From: CAYLXP01 sp964387425
Lineage (GTDB): Bacteria; Verrucomicrobiota; Kiritimatiellia; UBA8416
Assembly: GCA_964387425.1 (NCBI GenBank)
Contig: CAYLXP010000002.1
Coordinates: 44,588 to 108,587 of the forward strand
Length of the DNA: 64,000 bases
Direction: 5' to 3'
The position numbers and the translations under genes were made by a program. Each line of letters starts with the position of its first letter. Within the stretch, counting starts at the first letter, position 1. Of this stretch, positions 44,250 to 53,500 are shown piece after piece. The notes beneath the pieces are model-generated. The model was given only the letters and a program-made list of their open reading frames with translations, was not told the DNA's origin and searched no databases.

Positions 44250-46277
44250 TCACTGAATCTCCAACGGGAGCCAGGCACTCATGCCGCCCGGCCCACGGTT
44301 GGCCCATGCGAAGTACGGAATCATCCGAATCGAGAAGTCGCTCATTGCCGACACGCTCAAGGGGCGGTACAGCTCGCCTCCCCAGGGCTTCTCGTCGAGA
44401 TAGAGCGCCTTGCCTTCGAGGGCCTGTATACCAAACGGCAGATCCGAAGCCGACGCTGCTTTCAGTTCAACGTCAGCGGGAATGCGAATACTGTTGATGT
44501 TCTTCCCTTCAGGAAGGTCCTTGGACTCCACGCAGTAGAGCAGAGGGCCATACATGACGGCCACTTGGTTGCGCAACTGCTCCACCTTCGGGTGCGCTTC
44601 CATCAGGCGTGCCTGCATCGGCAAATCCAGCTCGATGCGATCGCCTTTACTCCACGTCCTCTTCATAAACAGATAGCTCCCAGCCTTCGGCGTGTTTGCG
44701 GCCGGTTTGCCGTTCACATTCACGGTGGCATTCTCCGCCCACCCGGGGATACGTACGCGTACGGCAAATGGTTCAGGAGATGCCACGGCATCCACCTTGA
44801 GCGCGATCTTCCCACTCCAGGGATAGGCGGTGTCCTGCGTCAGCTTGATCGCGTTGCCGATGGGCAGCTCTGTTTCAAACGTGCTTCCCCCGTAGTGATG
44901 AACCCAGATTCCCTGGCTATCAACGCTGTAGAGATAGGAGTGAAGCTGGGCCAATGTGCGGAGGAGGTTGGTCGGGCAGCAGATGCGCTTACGCCCCGGC
45001 AGCACACGCTCAGGCAGGAAGTTGTGCCCACCCTTCAAATGAGAGGAGTCTTCATGCAGCCGCAGCGAGTTGCGGTAGAACCAGCTTTCGCCGTCCAGCC
45101 CGATCCCGGCCAGGAAGCCGTTGTAGAGTTCCAGCTCCATCATGTCGGCATACTTTGCATCGCCGTGGATAGCCAGCATGCGGTAGTTCCACATGAAGTT
45201 ACCGATCTGACCGCAGGTTTCGTTGTAGGAGTCCGCGGCCGGCAGATTGTATGAGGCACCGACGGCCTCGCATACCGGGTCTTTGCCGAGCGAGAGACCA
45301 TGCCCCACCGGGCTGACCCCGCCGTTGATGCACATCTTCGTGTGGGTGAGGTCGTGCCACAGCCTGTCCAAAGGTTGGAGCAGGCTCCCGTCACCGGTCT
45401 CCATGTAGACATCAGTCGCGCCGGCGAAAAGGTAGGTAAAGAACACATTGTGACCGACAACCTGGGTGGCCCTGCGAAAAGGCACACGGTCCTGAATAAG
45501 GTCCGATCCGATGATTCCCGGGTCCTTAGTGAACAGACCGCCCTTCTTCGGCCTCTTCCCTCGGCTATCCACGATCAGCTTTGCGCAATCAAGGTACTTC
45601 TTCTCGCCGGTCTCCCGGTACACTTCCACCAATCCCATGATGGCGGAGGGATTGTGGGCATAGGAGGGCCAAACCTTCTCGCCCAGGTTATCACACAGGA
45701 AGTCAGCGCAACGAACGGCGACCTTCATCAGGCTGTCTTTGCCTGTTATGCGCTTGTGGATCACGCCTGCCGTCAGCAGATGCCCCATTGAGTAGACTTC
45801 GTGCTCCCGCGGATTGGTGAAGCGTTCCTTGTTCTTCGCGGTGATCTGCGTCGCGATGTAGCCGTCATCCTCCTGTGCGGCGGCAATCAATGCGATGGCC
45901 TCGTCCATGCGCTCCATGATCCATGGCTCTTTGGTCTTCGCATAGACACTCGCGGCCGACTCCACCCACTTGTAGAGCCAGGCATCCTGCCAGTCCGTGC
46001 CGGCATGCTCGCCCTCTCCTGTCGCCGCCGCACGGAAATTGTCAAGAACGTGCCCCGCGCCAGGATCCGCCGCAAGCTCCCACAGACGCTGTAACGTGAC
46101 CTTGCAGGTCTGCTCATATCGCTCCGCCCAGAACCCCTCTGTCCAGCTCACAGAACCGAAGTCGATCGGCTGCAGCTTCACGCGCGGATGCTCGCCCATA
46201 TCCACCAGGCAAAACTCATCCGCATTAACCAGCCCTGCCAGCACGACGAGTCCACTAATCACTGCTATCTTCTTCAT
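44250..46277 (-). CDS. Secreted GH127-family protein, beta-L-arabinofuranosidase-like
   Basis: This 675-residue protein is a second GH127-type enzyme, distinct from the one at 18771. It has a signal peptide (MKKIAVISGLVVLAGLVNA), ALIAAAQEDDGYIATQI, EHEVYSMGHLLTAGVIH and the catalytic cysteine cluster YNETCGQIGNFMWNYRM plus KRICCPTNLLRTL. The last segment is RICCPTN instead of CSCCPVN, so the first Cys of the triple is replaced. A C-terminal beta-sandwich (IALKVDAVASPEPFAVRVRI) ends the protein. AGGAG seven bases before the ATG resembles the leader of GH27. It could remove beta-L-arabinofuranose or another furanose; the family has diverse members. Confidence 0.85.
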   Translation of the reverse strand: MKKIAVISGLVVLAGLVNADEFCLVDMGEHPRVKLQPIDFGSVSWTEGFWAERYEQTCKVTLQRLWELAADPGAGHVLDNFRAAATGEGEHAGTDWQDAWLYKWVESAASVYAKTKEPWIMERMDEAIALIAAAQEDDGYIATQITAKNKERFTNPREHEVYSMGHLLTAGVIHKRITGKDSLMKVAVRCADFLCDNLGEKVWPSYAHNPSAIMGLVEVYRETGEKKYLDCAKLIVDSRGKRPKKGGLFTKDPGIIGSDLIQDRVPFRRATQVVGHNVFFTYLFAGATDVYMETGDGSLLQPLDRLWHDLTHTKMCINGGVSPVGHGLSLGKDPVCEAVGASYNLPAADSYNETCGQIGNFMWNYRMLAIHGDAKYADMMELELYNGFLAGIGLDGESWFYRNSLRLHEDSSHLKGGHNFLPERVLPGRKRICCPTNLLRTLAQLHSYLYSVDSQGIWVHHYGGSTFETELPIGNAIKLTQDTAYPWSGKIALKVDAVASPEPFAVRVRIPGWAENATVNVNGKPAANTPKAGSYLFMKRTWSKGDRIELDLPMQARLMEAHPKVEQLRNQVAVMYGPLLYCVESKDLPEGKNINSIRIPADVELKAASASDLPFGIQALEGKALYLDEKPWGGELYRPLSVSAMSDFSIRMIPYFAWANRGPGGMSAWLPLEIQ

Positions 46278-46332
46278 GTCAGGTCTCCTGCTTGCTTGCC
46301 TCACGTTTCACTCTGCCTGCGTGATCCGGCCC

Positions 46333-46460
46333 AGTAGCGCGGGCTTCTCCGAAGCCCAGCGCAGATCAGCGAGTAGCGCTATGTCGTTCGGAAACGATAA
46401 TGAACCAGCCAACACCACCTCATGCAATCCGCCCTCGGCTTCGGAGAAGCCGGGGCTACT
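46333..46460. repeat. REPIN-like element, copy 1
   Basis: 128 bp between the esterase stop and the GH127 start. Ends are AGTAGCGCGGGCTTCTCCG and CTTCGGAGAAGCCGGGGCTACT-like inverted repeats, about 34 bp each with a few mismatches. Copies at 50448 and 53813 share the ends and part of the centre. The 232-base spacer holds nothing else recognised. Confidence 0.88.
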
Positions 46461-46509
46461 CTTTCCGCCTCTTATCCGGGTGCCCTCCTGCTTCGCATCT
46501 CTCTACTCC

Positions 46510-47406
46510 CTAGGGCACACGATCAAGTCTCGCCTCCGAAACGGAAACTTCAAGCGTTGGTTTCCCTTTGAGGAATCCGAGCTTTGTCAGAAAACGGTCT
46601 GCCTCGACAAGGGTCACATCCTTCCAGGGGGCTCTGTTGAAGAAGGCGTGTTTCTCCCCTTCGGCCATCCGAAAATCTACCGAATCACTTCCGAGCGATT
46701 TCAATTTCTGATAGGCCAGGTTCCATCCCTTTAGCCACTTCTCGTCTTTGCTTCCGAAGAAGACAATTGCGGGAGGGAAGTTGGGGCTGATTTGCTGCAG
46801 GAAGTCTATTTCGGGGTCCTTGGCATCCGACAGGCTCAGCGCCGGGTTAAACAGAACATAGGCGGCAACCGATGTATCAATCCCTTCCGGGGCGCCGGGA
46901 TCGTTCAAGCCGGGGGTTGTCGTCGCCAGCAGACTGATGTGACCACCGGCTGATCCGCCACCGGCAACAATGCGGACAGGATCGATCCCCAGCTCATCGG
47001 ACTGCTGCTTGAACCAACGAATGGCGCTCTTGGCATCGGTGATGCACACTCTCTTGGGGGATTGTCCATCCGGCATGGCCGCTCTATCGGCCTTCGTCAC
47101 CAATCGGTACGTTACCGTGGCAGCCACAATTCCCCGCCTCCCAAAGTAGTCGCATTGATAGCTGAACTGCTTGCGAGTGCCACCACCCCAACCGCCACCG
47201 TGAAAGAGGATGATCCCCGGAACGGGCCTCTCATGCTTCTCACTCGGAAAGAAGACCTCAATCTCCCTCGCAACGCCATCCACGGTCTTGTAGCTGTAGA
47301 TCTTACCCTTGGGCAATGCCTCAGACTGTTTGTCGGCGGCATGCGCCGACAGCGCAACCAGGGCAGTTATCAATGCCACGCGCACTACGTTCATTCTCAT
47401 CTTCAT
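46510..47406 (-). CDS. Secreted alpha/beta-hydrolase carbohydrate esterase
   Basis: The product, about 298 residues, has a signal peptide (MNVVRVALITALVALSAHA after a short Met/Lys/Arg stretch) and the esterase motifs ILFHGGGWGGG, RIVAGGGSAGGHISLLA with nucleophile Ser, and GEKHAFFNRAPW with the likely His. It is close in type to the esterase at 35506, which has an EF-hand that this one lacks. Several in-frame ATGs occur close together; 47406 is chosen because AAAGGACTTGAAGAGA lies directly upstream. It follows the GH5 gene by 40 bases. Removal of acyl groups is expected. Confidence 0.82.
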   Translation of the reverse strand: MKMRMNVVRVALITALVALSAHAADKQSEALPKGKIYSYKTVDGVAREIEVFFPSEKHERPVPGIILFHGGGWGGGTRKQFSYQCDYFGRRGIVAATVTYRLVTKADRAAMPDGQSPKRVCITDAKSAIRWFKQQSDELGIDPVRIVAGGGSAGGHISLLATTTPGLNDPGAPEGIDTSVAAYVLFNPALSLSDAKDPEIDFLQQISPNFPPAIVFFGSKDEKWLKGWNLAYQKLKSLGSDSVDFRMAEGEKHAFFNRAPWKDVTLVEADRFLTKLGFLKGKPTLEVSVSEARLDRVP

Positions 47407-47446
47407 TCTCTTCAAGTCCTTTCTGCTACATGCAGGCGAGAGACCA

Positions 47447-48991
47447 TCAATAACGCTGCAATAGGTCCAGCATCTTGCGGTCGAGTTTGTGGCCATGGAA
47501 GTCTTCGTAGTCGACATCCGCTCGACCGCTGTCGAGGATGCCGAACGATCCGTCGAAATTCCATAAGGCCCAACCGAAGCCGGCCTTCTTGTAGTTCTTC
47601 AGGCAGTCTTCCAGGAACGCCAGCGTCACATCATGCGGCGTCTTGTTGTAAACGCCAAACTCGCCAATCATCACACCCACGCCCTGCTTGGTGAGCTCCA
47701 CCCAGGGCTGCACGGCTTCATCCCACAACCACTGCCTGTCCTGCATGACCGGGGCAATCCAGCGGTTAGCGGCGGCATCGAACTGGAGCTCGCTTGCCAT
47801 TGAGCCCCAGCGAGAGTTCAGGTCTATGACTGCGTCGCGCCCCTGGGGCCTCACGCTTGTGAGTCGTGTGACCTGCAGCCAGGTGCCCTTCTCCAAGACG
47901 AATTCGAGGACCTGCGTTCCAGCGGGGATGGTGACATCGTAGCTTCTGTCGTAGTCGCATTGGTATGTATTCCAACGTTTCTGAAAAGTGGACACCTTCC
48001 AAGGGCCCTTGCCCTTTGGTCCGGTGGTGAACTCACGCCGGAACACCTCGCGGCTGTCCGCCCGGGCAACGAGCGTGGCGGACTTGAAGACCTCCCCGAT
48101 TCGAACGCGGAGGGTCTGCACGTCGGCAAACGGTCCTTTGACCACCAGGGGACGTCCTGCAGACGGCAGATCGCGACCGGGCGAGTGTAGCCAGCCATGC
48201 GCCAGCGGACGAGGCCACGACGGGGTCCCCCAGCGACGACTACCACCCCACCAGCTTGCACGGTGATGGGTGATCTCTCCCGGGGCATAGCCCCGTCCCG
48301 CTTGTGCCACGCCCAAATCGACCAACTCGGGCGCGGGCTTGAACATGAACCCGTCACAGATAATCAGACGATCCGCATCCTCGGCACGAATCGCAGCGAC
48401 GACCTTTCTGGTCACGCGCAGGTGAGTTTCAGCGCCCGTGCGCGACGGCTCATTCCATAGGTTGAAACTCAGGCGGTCGTTCGGGATGCCCTTGTAGCGC
48501 CGGGCGAAGTAGGCCCAGTGCATGGCACAGACACGCTGCGCTTCGGGATCCTCCCACAGCCGCGAGCCCTCGGGTGTCTTGTCGTTGATGCAGTACCCGG
48601 GGGCGGTGTGGAAGTTGATGGAGACGTGCACTCCGTACTTGCGGCCCCAGTCGACTACATTGTCGATCTCGGCCAGCACCGGCGAGGCACCGTCGATCTT
48701 CGCCCAGTTGTCATCCTTGATCCAATAGCGGTAGTCCACGGGGAGACGCACGAAATTGAAACCCAACTCAGCGACCAGGCGAATCTTATCCTCGGTGTAG
48801 GGTTGATTGAGCGGTCCGGGGCCAAACTCCTTGCGCATGCGGTACGGCAGATTGAACCCCCGCCATCGCGGCAGCTTGGCGGCACTGGCAGCCGGCAAGG
48901 GGCGGGATGGTGGTTGCCCGGCGACGACGCTGTTCGCGGCAGCTGCAAACACCGCGAGGACCAACACCACCAGCTTCCAGCCATGCTTCAT
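47447..48991 (-). CDS. Secreted GH5 family endo-glycanase with an internal beta-domain insertion
   Basis: The 514-residue protein has a signal peptide (MKHGWKLVVLVLAVFAAAANSVVAG) and the GH5 barrel: RWRGFNLPYRM, AELGFNFVRLPVDYRYW, acid/base Glu181 in SFNLWNEPS and nucleophile Glu444 in GVMIGEFGVYNK. Between these, roughly residues 262-412, sits an insertion of about 150 residues that resembles a beta-sandwich (VQTLRVRIGEVFKSATLVAR, DVTIPAGTQVLEFVLE). GH5 proteins usually have a short loop here. The ATG is two bases after the sulfatase TGA, with AGAGGA as ribosome site. Substrate might be a beta-1,4 or beta-1,3/1,4 glucan or mannan. Confidence 0.87.
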   Translation of the reverse strand: MKHGWKLVVLVLAVFAAAANSVVAGQPPSRPLPAASAAKLPRWRGFNLPYRMRKEFGPGPLNQPYTEDKIRLVAELGFNFVRLPVDYRYWIKDDNWAKIDGASPVLAEIDNVVDWGRKYGVHVSINFHTAPGYCINDKTPEGSRLWEDPEAQRVCAMHWAYFARRYKGIPNDRLSFNLWNEPSRTGAETHLRVTRKVVAAIRAEDADRLIICDGFMFKPAPELVDLGVAQAGRGYAPGEITHHRASWWGGSRRWGTPSWPRPLAHGWLHSPGRDLPSAGRPLVVKGPFADVQTLRVRIGEVFKSATLVARADSREVFRREFTTGPKGKGPWKVSTFQKRWNTYQCDYDRSYDVTIPAGTQVLEFVLEKGTWLQVTRLTSVRPQGRDAVIDLNSRWGSMASELQFDAAANRWIAPVMQDRQWLWDEAVQPWVELTKQGVGVMIGEFGVYNKTPHDVTLAFLEDCLKNYKKAGFGWALWNFDGSFGILDSGRADVDYEDFHGHKLDRKMLDLLQRY

Positions 48992-48993
48992 TC

Positions 48994-50424
48994 TCATTCC
49001 TCTGCGCGTGGAGTGCCCACGATCTTTCTCATGTAGTCCGGAGCGATCAGTTCGACGAAGAGCTCCTCGGCTTTTTCAGGCATTGATGAAACGAGATTCG
49101 TCATCTCCCCTACATCGTCCTTCACGTTGTAGAGCTCCCTGATGCCTGCCTTGAACCAGTAGATCAGCTTGTAGTCAGCCTTGCGGATGGAAACAGAGGG
49201 CTTATGCCCCAAGCCATGACTGGATGGATAAGCCCAGCGGAAGGTGCGGGTGAAAGGAATCCGTCGCCCAAGCAGAGCCGGCTTCATGCTGATGCCGTCT
49301 ACATGCTGCTGAGGGCGGAGAGGCAGACCCAAGATGTCGAGCACGGTCGGATAGATGTCGGTGTTAAGGGTAACAGAATCATTGGTCGTGCCCGGCCTGG
49401 CCTGTCCCGGCCATTTGACGATGAAGGGCGCCCGGATGCCACCCTCATGCATAAATCCCTTGCCCATTCGGTATGGGGCCTGGCTACTCACCATCCTACC
49501 GCTCGTGCACATGCTGCCCTGGTCTGCTGTGAACACAACGATCGTGTTGTCGGCAACACCGAGTGACTCCAGCTTGTCCAGGACGCGGCCGATGTTCTCG
49601 TCCATGCATTTGATCTGGGCCGCGAACCCGGCATTGCGCTGAACGAGGCATTCATCAATCTCCCCGGGACCGTTGCTGATCTTGCGCGTGGCCGGCCCTG
49701 ACGGCGGTTCGAGCGCCTTCAACTTCTGCTCGAAATACTCAACGAGGTCCTTGCGGCCCTGCACGTTCGCAACGGCAGGCTTGTGCACCTGGTAGAAGGA
49801 GAAGTAGAGGAGGAAGGGCGCTTTGTGATGCTCATCCAGGAACCTGAGCGCCTTGTCTGTGAGCTTGTCCGTCAGGTAATCGCCGGGCTTTCCGTCAGCC
49901 ATATCCGGGACGTTCTGCGAGCGCGTCTTTGCATATTTATACGGATAGTAGTAGTCAGAAGGCTGCCCCGTCCCATGCCCTGCAATGTTGAAGTCAAAAC
50001 CGCGCTGAGTGACAGAGGATGCACCTCCCATGTGCCATTTGCCGATGAACTGATTGATGTATCCCTGCTCTTTCAGCACCTCCGGCCATGACTTCTTGAC
50101 CTTGGCAATGCTGCCACCAATCCCCACCAGCCCTAACCTGGCCGGGATCATTCCGCTCATGATGGCCGTGCGCGACGGGCCGCAGACCGGGTGGGAAGAG
50201 TAAGCATTGGTGAAACGGACACCTTGCGCCGCCAGTCGGTCGAGATTGGGGGTTTCGAAGAAGGTGCTGCCATAACAGCCGAGATCCTTGATGCCCAGAT
50301 CGTCTGCCAATAGGAAGACGATGTTTGGGGGTTGGGGTGTGTTGTTCGTTTCTGCTAGAGACATTCCTAAAGGCAGAGCCAACAACAAGCACATCGTTAC
50401 CAGTAGACTGAATCGCTTCTTCAT
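48994..50424 (-). CDS. Secreted S1 sulfatase
   Basis: The 476-residue protein has a signal peptide (MKKRFSLLVTMCLLLALPLGMSLA), then PPNIVFLLADDLGIKDLGCY and the formylglycine motif VCGPSRTAIMSG with Cys81. FIGKWHMGG, VVFTADQGS and LGRRIPFTRTFRWAYPSS are further sulfatase features. AAGGGAT lies close to the chosen ATG; the open frame extends further upstream but through the repeat element and has no signal sequence there. GH5 follows after two bases, so the two genes are coupled. It belongs to the S1 subgroup of polysaccharide sulfatases. Confidence 0.93.
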   Translation of the reverse strand: MKKRFSLLVTMCLLLALPLGMSLAETNNTPQPPNIVFLLADDLGIKDLGCYGSTFFETPNLDRLAAQGVRFTNAYSSHPVCGPSRTAIMSGMIPARLGLVGIGGSIAKVKKSWPEVLKEQGYINQFIGKWHMGGASSVTQRGFDFNIAGHGTGQPSDYYYPYKYAKTRSQNVPDMADGKPGDYLTDKLTDKALRFLDEHHKAPFLLYFSFYQVHKPAVANVQGRKDLVEYFEQKLKALEPPSGPATRKISNGPGEIDECLVQRNAGFAAQIKCMDENIGRVLDKLESLGVADNTIVVFTADQGSMCTSGRMVSSQAPYRMGKGFMHEGGIRAPFIVKWPGQARPGTTNDSVTLNTDIYPTVLDILGLPLRPQQHVDGISMKPALLGRRIPFTRTFRWAYPSSHGLGHKPSVSIRKADYKLIYWFKAGIRELYNVKDDVGEMTNLVSSMPEKAEELFVELIAPDYMRKIVGTPRAEE

Positions 50425-50447
50425 TCTTGTGATCCCTTTGTCTCTCA

Positions 50448-50576
50448 AGTAGCGCGGGCTTCTCCGAAGCCCAGCGCAGATCAGCACACAGCGTTCAGTC
50501 GTTCGGCAGCGACGATGACCCAACCAGCGCCAATTCATGCAATCTGCCCTCGGCTTCGGAGAAGCCGGGGCTACTG
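50448..50576. repeat. REPIN-like element, copy 2
   Basis: 129 bp between the PQQ-protein stop and the sulfatase start, with the same AGTAGCGCGGGCTTCTCCG and GGCTACT ends as copy 1 and about 80-90% identity by eye. It fills nearly the entire spacer. Confidence 0.9.
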
Positions 50577-50578
50577 AC

Positions 50579-53500
50579 CTACTCCCCAAAACACACCAGC
50601 TCACCGTTCGCCAGCGCCATGTAGAGTCTGCCGTTCGCGGCTGCCATCCCATCGAACACCGGTGGCGCTTCGAGTTTGAGCTCGGAGAGCTTCGCCCCAT
50701 CCTTCTTCGACATTGCCCGCAACACGGCGCCATTGCGTCCCTCGAAGGAGGCCATCAGGTCACCGTCGACCAGCTCGTCCGGCGCGCCCGCAATGAAGAG
50801 CGCATTGTCTGTCACGGTCATGGCCCGGACCAGGATGGGAACCCACTTGTGCCATACCGGGTCTTGCGTCCGCGTGAAGCCGATCCCCTTGGGAATGCCG
50901 CGGGTGTATTCGGGCAGAACGGGTTCGCTTTCATTGCTATCCGCCTTGATCAAGTAACCCTGTTCGCCCGGAAAGAACTGCGCACTCTGTATGTTCCTGC
51001 CTGGGAAGGCTGACATGGCGTAAGTGTTCTTGTCGTCAACCACGAGAAGGTGGCCGGACTTCGCACCGCGGTTCCCGACGTAGAATCCAGGCCACACAGC
51101 AGAGTACATCCAGAAGGTTCGGTTGAAGAAGCTATCATCAAGGAAGCCTCCCGTGGAGAACACGCGGCGGCCGGTCGATCGTTCGCCCATGGTAGCGCCG
51201 CCATAGGTTTCATCGTACTCTTTCATCAGCTCGGGATGGACCTTCCACTGCCAATCGTGCTGGACCTTCTCAATCCTATCGATCTGGTCCTCTTCAATGA
51301 TGTAGTCCTTCTTCTTCAGTTCCTCGACATCCATGGCGGCCGACGCCTTCTGGTTGCGCATGATGTACGGTACATCCTTCCGGTTCAGCGCCAGGTCCAT
51401 CTTGTATTGCCCCAGGTGGATGTAGCCTCCCTCGCTCACAAGAACGTCCGAGAACGCACCCTCCATGGCGTATCCGGGAATTACCGGTTTGCCCACAACG
51501 TCCTCGCGGGTGTGTGACCAGCTGTGCAGGGTGGTTGTGTGAAGGACCTCACCTGTTTCAGCATTCAGCCCGTACACCCGGATTCCTCCGTCCAAGTTCG
51601 TGGAGCGGCCCGCCGTGACGTAGGCCGTGTTCTTGACGACGAGCACACTGCCATGTACGCGCCATGGTGATTCCAGCTGATCGAAGGCCATGATCTGACG
51701 CGGCGAGGGAGCCGCAAGGAAGCGCCATACCAGCTCGCCGTCGTCGGCGCGCAGGCAGTGGACTCTACCGTCCGCGGATCCGAGAAGAAGCAGCCCTTTG
51801 TGAACCGTGGGAGACGAATCAATGCGACCGCCCGCCACGTATGACCACGCGAGACGTCCCGAGCCTTCGTCCAGCGCGTGAAGCGTGTGGCTGTCTATTT
51901 CGGCGACAAACACTTTGCCGTTCGCGATCACGGGCTGGGTCAGTTTCCCGCTGAAGCCGGCCTTCCAAGCCTGTTTGAGTTCTGTCGGGACGTCCACTCC
52001 TGCCCCACCCGTTCGCTTGCTGTCGCTGCGGTATGCGGGCCAGTCTTGTGCTCCGGATGCCTGCTTCGCGACTTTGCCGAAGGCCTTTCCCTTCTCAAGT
52101 CTCTCTCCCCGGAACTTCGGGACCTCCCTTTTCCCTGCAAGTGCATTCAGCCCCGTGATCTTTACGCCTGGATAGCAGAAACAGGGATTGGGACCCACAT
52201 ACAGCAGTCCGTTACAGGGCAGCACGCCGAAGGTGCATGGTCCGCGCACCCAGTCGTTCTGGGTATTCTTGCCTCCGGTGAGGCTCATGAATTCGGTGCC
52301 ACGGTGGGGCGTAATCAGAAACCGCTCGGTCGCCTTCTGCGGGTAGCAACGTGGATGGTGGCCCACGGAAATCACATCTTCACCGCTGACGCTTGCGGTT
52401 TCGTTGCCGGTTTCCAGACTATAGGCGGTGGCTCCCGCCCAAACCTGTCCGTTTGCCGCAAACAACACACTCTTACCCAGGGCCGCCTTGGCAGACCACA
52501 CGATCTCGCCACTCTCTGCCTTCAACGCGCTGAGTTTGCCGCCCGCAACCAGCAGGTATTCATCGTGAACCAGGAGCTGTTTGATGGGGCCTAGTTCATT
52601 CGATGCCCAGCTCTCTTTGCCACTCCGCAGATTGCAGGAGACAACCTGCTTGCCGTTCACGTAGAACGCCCTCTCATCTGCCGCAGCCGTGACGGAAGCC
52701 TGGATCTTGCCATCCGCCACCCAGAGCTTCTTGCCGCTATCCGAATCAATGGCGATGAGCCCCTGGTTGGTTCTCGCCAGCAACACGCCATCAAGAACCC
52801 GGAGCTCTTTGGTGTTCTCCGTTCCAGCGTACGTTCTGAGAATCTCCCCCGATGCCGCATCCACCGCCGATACCGGAGCGGTGTAGCCGAGCGTGATATA
52901 GAGCACATCACCCACGATCACTAGCCGCTTCGGGGCATCGCTGGGTGTGGACCTGAGTCCACTCCTTTTCCACCCCTTCTGTCCCCACTCCTCAATTTGC
53001 TTCTTCCAGAGCAACTTACCGTTGAAGGCGTCGCGGGCAGTCAGCATCCACTTCTCAAATGAGTGCTCTTTGGTGTGGATCGCCGTCAAGCCTTCATCGA
53101 CAACGTAGAAGATGCGACCGCCATCAGAGACCATGGCGCTGATGCTCGAGAGAAACTCGTGACTGCGCGACCAGAGTGGTTTGCAGACCCATTTTAGGCT
53201 CTGCGGCGTATCCACCTGCTTGTCCATCGCCACAGCGTTGTTGTCCGCCCCGTGCAAGTGATGCGACCAGGTATCGATGTCGGAGGGGAGAGGCTTTCTA
53301 TAGGCATGCCAGCCTTCAGGAACAGGCGAGAGAGTGATCAGTGACCGGTGATCAGTGATCAGTGGGGAGGAAGAGAGGACTACACCATTGGGCACAAGCA
53401 CTCTCCCTACTTCTTCACTGGTCACTGATGACTGGTGACTGATCACTACTAGATTTGCCATATTTTCCGCATACGGCAGATTCTCGCCGTCAAACATGGC

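Noticed and set aside
50425..50733. N-terminal extension of the sulfatase at 48994
   Set aside because: It reads through the REPIN-like element and the neighbouring gene's end; the signal peptide begins at 50424.
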